Assembly (NCBI RefSeq): GCF_014763045.1
Contig: NZ_JACTAG010000001.1
Coordinates: 124,001 to 188,000, forward strand
From: Sulfitobacter aestuariivivens
GTDB lineage: Bacteria > Pseudomonadota > Alphaproteobacteria > Rhodobacterales > Rhodobacteraceae
Reading direction: 5' to 3'
DNA length: 64,000 nucleotides
Shown here: piece by piece, positions 18,501-25,492 of the stretch
How positions within the stretch are numbered: the stretch's first letter is position 1
Layout of the letters: the number at the start of each line of letters is the position of its first letter
Program-made: the position numbers and the translations under genes
Notes under the pieces: model-generated
Told to the model about the DNA's origin: nothing
The model's input: the letters and a program-made list of their open reading frames with translations, nothing else
Database searches by the model: none

Positions 18501-20444
18501 CACGGCAGAGGCGGTTCCGCTGTCATCGGTCACGGTCAGGGAAACGGTATAGACACCCGGTGCTGTCCAAGCGTAGCTGACGGTTTCGCCCTCGCCGATT
18601 GCGCCATCCCCGAATTCCCAGAGATAAGAGAGGATTTCGCCATCCGCGTCGGTACTGCCGCTGCCGTCAAGCTGCGCGGCCTCGGACACAGATACCGGAC
18701 GTTCAGGAATCACGATCGCGGGTTCGGGTGGGGCATTTACCGCAATGGAAAGCGTGTCATTAGACCGCGCATTCGCCACGCCACTGTCGTCGGTGACGGT
18801 CAGGGTCACGGTATAGGTACCCGGTTCGGTATATTCATGCGCGACCTTCGCGCCATCAAGCACGGTGCCGTCGCCCATATTCCAGGCATAGGTCGATACG
18901 GTGCCGTCAACGTCATAGCTGGCACTGCCGTCAAGGGTCACCACCTGATCCACCTTGGCAGTCTGATCGGTTCCGGCCTCAGCCACGGGGGGGAAGTTGA
19001 CCTGGACCACGCGCGTGGCCACGCCGAAGTTACAAGGATGATCGCTGTCGTCTGCCACACGCAAGGCGACGCGGTAGAGACCGGGTGCGTCGTAGGCTTT
19101 CTGAGCCTGCGGTCCATCCACGATTGTCCCGTCCCCCAGGGTCCAGCGGTGGCTGGTGATCGGACTGTCGGAAGGCTGCGAGGTTGAGCCATCAAAGGAG
19201 ATTACCTCACCAGGGGCGACGACGATGTCATCGCCGGGCATTGCGATGGGTGCGCGGCGGACGTGTACGGGCACCTCTATGGCGTCTCCTGCGCCTGGGC
19301 GCGTGCCCTCTTCGCGCACTTTCAGCATCGCGGTATAGCGGCCCGGTGTGCGATAAAGGTGGGCGATGACAGGTTCGGTCGAGCTGTTGCCGTCACCGAA
19401 TTCCCAGAGAAAGCTCAGCGGCTTGCCGCCCCGGCTGGTGCTGCCGTCAAAGGCGACCGACTGGCAGTTCGCCAGCGGGCGACCGGTGCCTATGGCCTCG
19501 GGTCTCGATGGGCTCGGTGCGCGGGTCGGAGGCATGTTCAGGGCAACCGGGGCACCGCTGTTGTCAAAGAGCGCCAGTGTGACGTCGTTGGGGGTCTCAA
19601 AGCCTTCTTTTAGGCGCAGGGCCAGATTGGTGTCACTGGTGTCGACCGTGTCGACGGACCAGAAATTCTGGCCTGAGGCCCGCACCGGGATATCGGCGTA
19701 ATCCGTCACAACTGCAATGTCGCCGTTGGCTGCATCAAAGCTTTGAACGGTGTAGGGACCTGCCGTGCCGTCAAAGGTAAGCTGCGTCGCGGTCCCGCCG
19801 GACGTCCAGCGGATCGTCGGCTGATATGAGAACATTTCAAGCCCGTCGGGCGCGCGCGCGCGATCCCGGGCCCGGCTTACGCCAACCGAATAGCCGTTTC
19901 CGTCGTTGCCCCGGGTGCCCTCGATGTCGAGCCTGAAGTACACCCGGTCGCCGATGGGTTCCCCCTGCCGGGCGGTCAATGTGCCCAACGTGACCCAACG
20001 CCCATCCGTGGCGCGATCAGAGTCAAAGACGCGTTCATTCACCATGCGGCCCGGGCCGGTCACGGGGAAATCAGGCACGTCATCACTCGCGGCAGCCAGA
20101 TCCTCGACTGCGACGGGTCTGTCTGCCGCGCTGTACGCGCCTTCGCCGCCAAACACCCGGAACGTTGTTACAGCATCTCCGGAACCCGCATAGATAAAGT
20201 CATCCGAGCCAAAGGTTTCGGGATCGAAAAGCCGCACATAAAAGCGACCTTCAGTACTGGCGGGAACGGAAAAGAAGATCTGCTCGCGATTGTCCACGTC
20301 CCCTTCACGGGTCGGGGATTGCGCGCCGTAAATGACCAAAAGTCCTTCGTCGTCAGCCGCATGCGCCTGTATCGGCGCCGCCGCAAGAGCAACCATCACG
20401 GCCAGGCACTTTTTCAAACTGGTTTGCAGAAATATCTTCATCAT
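15585..20444 (-). CDS. Giant secreted protein with 15 PKD-type repeats
   Basis: This exported protein of about 1619 residues has an N-terminal signal peptide (residues 1-29, cut after AHA). I chose ATG 20444, with GGGGGA six bases before it; the GTG at 20447 is in frame. The first 310 residues form an unrecognised beta-rich domain. After that I count 15 PKD repeats of about 85-90 residues, marked by W-x-F/M-G-D-G cores and following Y/F-x-x-PG-x-Y turns. Cores 6, 7, 9, 11 and 14 are altered (PGGD, FDDG, FGEG, FSDG, FSDG). No anchor, sorting motif or catalytic domain is visible at the C-terminus. It probably forms a long extracellular or periplasmic stalk that binds protein or glycan. Middle gene of a three-gene unit. 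Confidence 0.9.
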   Translation of the reverse strand: MMKIFLQTSLKKCLAVMVALAAAPIQAHAADDEGLLVIYGAQSPTREGDVDNREQIFFSVPASTEGRFYVRLFDPETFGSDDFIYAGSGDAVTTFRVFGGEGAYSAADRPVAVEDLAAASDDVPDFPVTGPGRMVNERVFDSDRATDGRWVTLGTLTARQGEPIGDRVYFRLDIEGTRGNDGNGYSVGVSRARDRARAPDGLEMFSYQPTIRWTSGGTATQLTFDGTAGPYTVQSFDAANGDIAVVTDYADIPVRASGQNFWSVDTVDTSDTNLALRLKEGFETPNDVTLALFDNSGAPVALNMPPTRAPSPSRPEAIGTGRPLANCQSVAFDGSTSRGGKPLSFLWEFGDGNSSTEPVIAHLYRTPGRYTAMLKVREEGTRPGAGDAIEVPVHVRRAPIAMPGDDIVVAPGEVISFDGSTSQPSDSPITSHRWTLGDGTIVDGPQAQKAYDAPGLYRVALRVADDSDHPCNFGVATRVVQVNFPPVAEAGTDQTAKVDQVVTLDGSASYDVDGTVSTYAWNMGDGTVLDGAKVAHEYTEPGTYTVTLTVTDDSGVANARSNDTLSIAVNAPPEPAIVIPERPVSVSEAAQLDGSGSTDADGEILSYLWEFGDGAIGEGETVSYAWTAPGVYTVSLTVTDDSGTASAVQRTTRNIVVDAAPVSNAGPDQFVTVSDVQFDGTGSVDTDGTISSYEWTFGDGSSATGPRPQHAYARPGVYEVALVVRDASGAPLNVHRDTMLVTVNTAPIADAGPSVTVAPGEEFVLSAGASVDPDGAIGRYEWRLPGGDVRDRERLAHSFDTPGTYRIGLSVYDSFRGGAARDDDDVLVTVNAAPVAEAGPDLLVAPGDPVQLDASASYDPDGRIVSYQWEFDDGLPAQSAAQVSRSYDTPGTWTAQLVVTDDASVANSTVSDVVSVRVNAAPVAEAGPAIETDVLQVTLDASASADADGDALIYTWDFGDGTPPRSGQIITHVYPKSGTFPVTLRVDDGTGLRNARAIDATVVVVNARPVADAGGNRDVCSGAPLLFDASNSVDPDGGLLLYQWDFGEGSTSDLVNPTMIYEQPGAYSVTLRVRNGKSSEWGRDVDRVAVLVQEGPIASAGPDLTVYTNQAIRLDGSGSTDADGAVNAFSWTMGDGGTASGEQPEYRFRKPGTYEVTLTIQGEAVGSCSPLDTDTATITVLAGPSQDIIAADRAAAGTEAPYAVSLTDLDTGEVVSHEWTFSDGGTATGAEVMHSFDEPGVHSAILVTRLTGTETGLDKIESRRKVIVNAPPKAAFEGPDVAAAGTAVVFDASASSDPDGAITGFTWDFGDGNSARGVVASHTYASAGTYTVRLAVRDEAGVENSVTGSSQQIMVNPAPKADLQMAQQYCTGAELPLSVDVGPDTQVAWTFGDGNTSSGASVSHSYAKAGLYPITVALDDGKGLLNSQRVEEVYARINAVPKAIAGPSRTVDPGAPVTFDATASSDLDGEILSYTWQFSDGETLQGPIVERQFDTSGPVDVTLSVRDDSGSACAEGTDTLSVLVNSTPQVDAGPDREVRVGAAHDVVVFDVSNATDADGHGLTFAWNFGDGSTASGSIVRHAYGSPGTYEVTVTARDTTGLASGVSSDTVTVVAQPRGN

Positions 20445-20494
20445 CACTTTTCCCCCAACGGCATGACCGCTTTACGCGGCAATTCCGGTCTTCA

Positions 20495-22831
20495 TTATTG
20501 CAGGCTCACATTGCCCGCATAGTCTTCGACAACAACTTCGATCAATCGTAACTGCCCCGGCTCTGGCGGCAGGCTGGCACGGCAGATGCCCGCCTCTGTT
20601 TCGCAGCGCAGGAAACCTTCGCGTTCTGTATCGCCAATGCGCAGCACAAAGGATGCCGCTTGCCGCAACCCGCTTTCATCACTGGCGCGCAGTGTGATCT
20701 CAATGGGGCCGCCGTCCCCCTCGGGGCGTCCCAGATCCACAGAAAGGATCTCCGGCGGGTCCACATCATAAAGCGTCTGGACGCGCGTCTTTTGCACGTT
20801 GCCCACCGCGTCGGTCGCGACAATATCAATGATGTTCGCGCCCGGAACGATGGCTAAGGCATGGGCAAAGCTGCCATTGCTTAACACGATATCCTGTCCA
20901 TTGACCGTCAGCGTTTGCGCCCCGTCAACGCTGCCCTCGAGCAAGATTTCATCAAGGTCAGTTGCGCGTGGCGGCGGTACATCAAGTGTAATCTGCGGCG
21001 GTACCTCATCGCGCACCGCAAGAAAATCAACCGTGCCCTCGACCGCGCCTGTCGGGCTAAGCACAGCAATTTTGAAGGCATGCGGTGATGTGGTGACGGG
21101 CACCGAGAAGGAGATCGCGCCATCCGCATCTACGCGCGTTTGCAGCGGTTCTTGTCCATCGGCCGATACGATTACGGTGGCACCCGGTGCTGCGGTCGAC
21201 TGGGCAAAGACAGGCAATTCTTCTGATCGGGTGGCCAGCGCGTCGCCGTCTCGTGGCAGGTCAGCGTCTAGGGTAATCTCGATCTGGGCCGTCGGGCGAT
21301 AGACCACTGTTTGCGTCAATGTGCTTTCGTTGCCTGCAGGATCAACCGCTTTGAGGACCAGCACGTTTTCGCCAGGCTGCAACGGGGTCTCGAAAATAAA
21401 GCTGCCGTCGTCGCCCAGCACGACAGGCGTTTCATTCAAAGCAACGGTTGCCAGCGGTTCGGAAATGCCGAAAATCTCTGTAGTTGGTGTGCTTACGATC
21501 ACACCGTTTGCAGGCCCCAGAAGGGTCAGGAAGGGCGGGGCGTTGTCGGTGCGGACCTCAAAGGAACGCGCCGTGCTCCACTGACCTGGCAATCCCAGAC
21601 GATCCAACGCGGCCACGCGCCAGTGATAGGTGCGCGGTGCGAGTTGTGGCGTGTCAAAGCGGGTGTCACGCAGACCCCATTCGGATATCTGCATCTGATT
21701 GAAGCCCGCGTCTGCGGCCACTTCAACCCAATAGCCTTCGGCGCCTTCGAAGGACGACCATGTAAGCGGTGCGGTGCCATCATACATGATGGAACTGGCG
21801 GTCGGTTCGATCAGACTGGGTGAATTCAGGATTTCAGATTTTTCCACCTCGCCGTTACTGAGCAAGACACCCTCGTCTTCGGCCACTTCAATAACCTGAT
21901 TTCCGTCGGATACCTCTAGAACGGGCGTATCGTAGTTCACAAACCGGGCACCGGTCACATCGTTCTTGATCCAGAAATCGGATGAATTGGTCTTGGTTTC
22001 GAGGCCAGGTACTTCTACCTCGAAACTGGTTTTGTCAGAGAGCTGGTTCAGAAGCGCGTAAAAGTCGCCGTTGACCAGGCTGACCTTGGTCACCTCGTCG
22101 CCGGTCAGAGGATCGGCACGCATACGCTGGATCGTTGCGTTGGAATTGGCGTTCAGTCGTAGGCGGCTGAGATCACGGAATGTCACTTGTGTGGTGCTGC
22201 CGGACAAGGTGCGGACCCGTTCGAACTCGACAAGTACATCATTCTGATCGCGGCCCGTCCAGCGCGCCTCTTTCGGGGATCGCCCCTCAACCCGGCCATG
22301 AACGTCCGAGACGACGGCTTCGGCGGACCGGTCGCGCTGAGCGATGGAAATTTCCAGCGCTTCCAGCGCCAGCACGGTCGCAATATCGGAAAGATCGACG
22401 ACCTCTACCCAACTCCCGATGCTGCGCTTTTCGACAGCCCCTTCACGATTTTCGATTGCGGCGCTGATTTGGATCGGCGCAAAGACCTGCGCGCCTTCCG
22501 CGTTTGCCTTCTGAATCGCCTCAAGCGAAGCGGCCAGAGCGGCATCAGCCGCGCGCACCTGCTTTATGGGCAATCGCAGCTCTGTGTTCGGCACCACATC
22601 TGCAGGCGATGTGATTGCGTTAAGTTCCAGCACGTAGGGCCAAAGATCGGGGTCTTTCAGGTGTGTTTCAACGACGCCCCGCAACGTGTCATTTTCCTGG
22701 AAAACGACAACTTCGAGAGGCGCATCCAAATCACTGCGCGACTGAGCATAAAGAGCAGAGGCACATAGGACAGCAAATGCAGCTATCGCTGCTGATCGCA
22801 CCCGAAATAAGGCGCGTTTTGAGAGGGTCAT
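20495..22831 (-). CDS. Secreted LysM-like / FecR-domain protein with Ig-like repeats
   Basis: This 778-residue exported protein has a signal peptide at residues 1-29, ending near LYAQ. A LysM-like segment at about 40-90 (VVVFQENDTLRGVVETHLKD, then a PNTELRLP motif) may hold peptidoglycan. A FecR domain spans about 190-300 (VRTLSGSTTQVTF, LRLNANSNATIQRM, VSLVNGDFYALL). A fibronectin-like module is near 350-440 (YWVEVAADAGF, TYHWRVAALD), followed by about four Ig-like units with NVLVLKAVDPAGN and NIIDIVATDAVGN turns. FecR domains usually belong to membrane anti-sigma factors; this one has no membrane helix and no sigma factor nearby. ATG 22831 has AGGA eight bases upstream. First gene of the unit, 50 bases before the PKD gene. 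Confidence 0.85.
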   Translation of the reverse strand: MTLSKRALFRVRSAAIAAFAVLCASALYAQSRSDLDAPLEVVVFQENDTLRGVVETHLKDPDLWPYVLELNAITSPADVVPNTELRLPIKQVRAADAALAASLEAIQKANAEGAQVFAPIQISAAIENREGAVEKRSIGSWVEVVDLSDIATVLALEALEISIAQRDRSAEAVVSDVHGRVEGRSPKEARWTGRDQNDVLVEFERVRTLSGSTTQVTFRDLSRLRLNANSNATIQRMRADPLTGDEVTKVSLVNGDFYALLNQLSDKTSFEVEVPGLETKTNSSDFWIKNDVTGARFVNYDTPVLEVSDGNQVIEVAEDEGVLLSNGEVEKSEILNSPSLIEPTASSIMYDGTAPLTWSSFEGAEGYWVEVAADAGFNQMQISEWGLRDTRFDTPQLAPRTYHWRVAALDRLGLPGQWSTARSFEVRTDNAPPFLTLLGPANGVIVSTPTTEIFGISEPLATVALNETPVVLGDDGSFIFETPLQPGENVLVLKAVDPAGNESTLTQTVVYRPTAQIEITLDADLPRDGDALATRSEELPVFAQSTAAPGATVIVSADGQEPLQTRVDADGAISFSVPVTTSPHAFKIAVLSPTGAVEGTVDFLAVRDEVPPQITLDVPPPRATDLDEILLEGSVDGAQTLTVNGQDIVLSNGSFAHALAIVPGANIIDIVATDAVGNVQKTRVQTLYDVDPPEILSVDLGRPEGDGGPIEITLRASDESGLRQAASFVLRIGDTEREGFLRCETEAGICRASLPPEPGQLRLIEVVVEDYAGNVSLQ

Positions 22832-23671
22832 CGGTGGTTTCCTACCGTTGAACAAAAAAAAACATCTAAAAGGACAGCTAATTCTTCCGCGCCGGACATA
22901 TTATTGCAAGCCCCGTGTGTCCTTGAAAAATGGCGCTTTCAGGCGATTCAGGGCATTTTGAAGCGTTGAATGCCTGTCCTTGGGCAAGTTAAACAGTGCT
23001 TTGGTCCAGGGATGCGTCGGGTTGGTTTTTTGGGGCGGCCGCGCGACTACTAATTTGATTCAAAAGTAAAATTCTTTCTTCTGACGAAACTTCAAAACCG
23101 AATTGTCCGAGTTTTCTCGCTATTCCTGAATGCTGAGGTGGTTTGTGTCAAAATGGGAAACGGGTCGCGGCGAGACTTTGTTAACTTTTATTTCCGGAAT
23201 TTACGTTTCTACCTGAGGGTAGTTGTAAATTCTACCTGAGCGCGAATATTGCGATTGAGCCCGCCGAAGTGGTGGCGGTTATTCGTTTCCGAAATTGCAA
23301 CAATCGGCAATAAGTGCCCCGTTTGTCGACGAATTTGAAGGTGCCATGCAAAAACAGCTGTATTGGCGCACAACGGATCACCACAGCGTATTGTCGCACG
23401 TTCTCGAAGATCGAATGGCTTAGTTTGACGACCTTTGCGAGGTGTGGATCTGCTCCTGATCACACATCGCGTGAGCCTCGATTTGACCGGATCAGCAAGG
23501 GGTCGATCCGGCTTTAAATTCCGTATCTGTGATCACAATCTCGCCGTTCCACAAGATGTGGATTGCGGGGACGCTGGAAAAGCCGCTAAAACAGCTACAT
23601 TGCACCTAAGAAAACCCGGCGCACAGACGCATTTTCAAGGGTTGTGCAGGCGGTAGAGTAAGGGGGCGCGT
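22832..23671. other. 840-base AT-richer intergenic region between the FecR unit and tamA
   Basis: This is the longest non-coding stretch in the window, markedly poorer in G+C than its surroundings at 22850-23450. It must hold divergent promoters for the FecR-PKD-cyclase unit and tamAB. I see a ten-base direct repeat (23208-23240) and a TGTGATCACA palindrome at 23528-23537. Short reading frames on both strands overlap each other, lack ribosome sites and match no family I know. A structured RNA could hide here, but I cannot support one by eye. Confidence 0.5.
23208..23240. repeat. Direct repeat TCTACCTGAG x2
   Basis: Two identical ten-base copies start at 23208 and 23231, 23 bases apart (about two helical turns). 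Such spacing suits binding of a regulator to the same DNA face. They sit mid-gap between two divergent operons. Regulatory meaning is inferred only. Confidence 0.4.
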
Positions 23672-25492
23672 GTGGCGTTTTTTCAGGCACGATTTCAGTG
23701 GAAGATGGCAGGGGCTCGGGCGCTCACGGCAGCGGTTTTGAGCGTGGGCGCTGCGCTGGCCAACGCAGCGGAGTTGCGGCTGACAGGAATTGGGCCGGAT
23801 GACCCGCTCTATGACACCGTGCTGGGTGGCTCCTTGCTTGCTGAGCAAACAGACGACGATGCGACGCCGACGACCCAAGAACTGGTCGCTGCTGCGCAGG
23901 CTGACTATGCCCGGCTGCTGGCCGTGCTCTACGACAATGGGTATTACGGACCGGTGGTTCGGATCACGCTGGATGGCATAGACGCCGCGCGCATTCCGCC
24001 GGTTTCGCCGCCTGCGAAAATCGACTTGGCCGTGATCAACATCGATTCCGGCCCACAGTTCCGCTTTGGGTCGACGCGCATCGATCCGGTTGCCCGCGGT
24101 ACTGAATTGCCGGAAGGGTTTGCCCCCGGCCAGATCGCGGAACTTGGTGTGTTGAAGCAGACTGTTGCTGCCGGGATCACTGGATGGCGCGATCAGGGCC
24201 ATGCCAAGGCGGAATTGGCTGGGCAAGACGTTACGGCCCGTCATACCGACCGCACGATCATCGCGGAATTGCAGCTGGCCCCCGGCCCACGCCTGCGGTT
24301 TGGTGCGTTGCGCGTGACCGGCAATCAAAACGTGCGCACGCAGCGGATCATCGAGATCGCGGGCTTGCCAACCGGAGAGGTCTTTTCCCCTGAAGAGCTG
24401 CGTCTGGCGCAACGTCGATTGCGCAGAACCGGGGCGTTTGAATCCGTCGCGTTGATTGAGGCTGATCAGGCGACGGGCGATACCCTGCCCATCACGGCGC
24501 AGATGTCAGAAGCAACGCCGCGTCGCTTTGGGTTTGGCGCCGAATTGTCATCGCTTGAGGGGCTGACACTGTCCACGTTCTGGTTGCACCGGAACCTCTT
24601 GGGCGGGGCGGAACGGTTGCGCCTTGAGGCCGAGGTGAGCGGGATCGGCGGCAACTCAGGGGGCGAAGACTATACGTTGGCCGCGCGGTTTGATCGTCCC
24701 GCGACCTTCAATGAAGACACGAACTTCTATGCGCTGGCAAAGCTCGAACAGCTTGATGAGGTAAACTTCTTTTCCCGCCAGCTGGATATCGAGGTCGGCA
24801 TCGAGCGCTTTGCGAATGAAAACCGGACCTATGCGCTGGGCGTTGGTCTGCGCACCGCTGAAACCCGCGACGCATTCGGAGAGAACAAGTACACCCTTTT
24901 GACCCTGCCGCTGAGCGCCGAGTTCGACTATCGCAACAACTCTCTTGATGCGACGGACGGGTATTATGCCCGGGCAGGGTTCATACCGTTCGTGGCCATC
25001 GACGGGTCAGATACCGGCATGCGCAGCTATGTGGATACGCGCCTTTACCGCACGTTCGGTACAGCGCGGCCAATTACGTTGGCGCTGCGAGGGCAGATGG
25101 GATCGGTGTTTGGGCCGGAACTGAGCACGGCACCGGCTGACTATCTTTTCTATTCGGGCGGGGGCGGCACTGTGCGGGGTCAGCCCTATCAGGCGCTGGG
25201 GGTGGATCTGCCCAGCGGCGAGACCGTCGGTGGTCGGAGTTTTGTCGGTCTTTCGGCTGAGGCGCGGCTCAAGATCACCGACACGATCGGCGTCGTGGGA
25301 TTTGTTGATGCAGGCTATATCGGAGCCGAGGAGTTTTATGACGGGTCCGGTGAATGGCATTCCGGCGCCGGGCTGGGGCTGAGGTACAACACCGGGATCG
25401 GGCCGATCCGGCTGGATGTTGCCGTGCCGACATCGGGGCCTGAAACAGATGAGGATGTGCAGGTCTACATCGGCATCGGGCAGTCGTTCTGA
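23672..25492 (+). CDS. tamA: Outer-membrane translocation/assembly module protein TamA
   Basis: This 606-residue outer-membrane protein of the Omp85 family works with TamB in assembling autotransporters and other surface proteins, and in phospholipid transport. A signal peptide covers about residues 1-33. Three POTRA domains follow to about 270; the last carries RLRFGALRVTGNQNVRTQRI. The rest is a 16-strand barrel containing the Omp85 lid motif region (YYARAGF, GGGGTVRGQPYQALG). The C-terminal residue is Phe after YIGIGQS, the usual BAM recognition end. The start is GTG 23672 behind AGTAAGGGGG. It overlaps tamB by one base (TGATG), so the pair is co-translated. Confidence 0.93.
   Translation: MAFFQARFQWKMAGARALTAAVLSVGAALANAAELRLTGIGPDDPLYDTVLGGSLLAEQTDDDATPTTQELVAAAQADYARLLAVLYDNGYYGPVVRITLDGIDAARIPPVSPPAKIDLAVINIDSGPQFRFGSTRIDPVARGTELPEGFAPGQIAELGVLKQTVAAGITGWRDQGHAKAELAGQDVTARHTDRTIIAELQLAPGPRLRFGALRVTGNQNVRTQRIIEIAGLPTGEVFSPEELRLAQRRLRRTGAFESVALIEADQATGDTLPITAQMSEATPRRFGFGAELSSLEGLTLSTFWLHRNLLGGAERLRLEAEVSGIGGNSGGEDYTLAARFDRPATFNEDTNFYALAKLEQLDEVNFFSRQLDIEVGIERFANENRTYALGVGLRTAETRDAFGENKYTLLTLPLSAEFDYRNNSLDATDGYYARAGFIPFVAIDGSDTGMRSYVDTRLYRTFGTARPITLALRGQMGSVFGPELSTAPADYLFYSGGGGTVRGQPYQALGVDLPSGETVGGRSFVGLSAEARLKITDTIGVVGFVDAGYIGAEEFYDGSGEWHSGAGLGLRYNTGIGPIRLDVAVPTSGPETDEDVQVYIGIGQSF

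Noticed and set aside
23528..23537. TGTGATCACA as a CRP/FNR-type site
   Set aside because: It lacks the usual spacer between half-sites, so it does not fit either consensus well.
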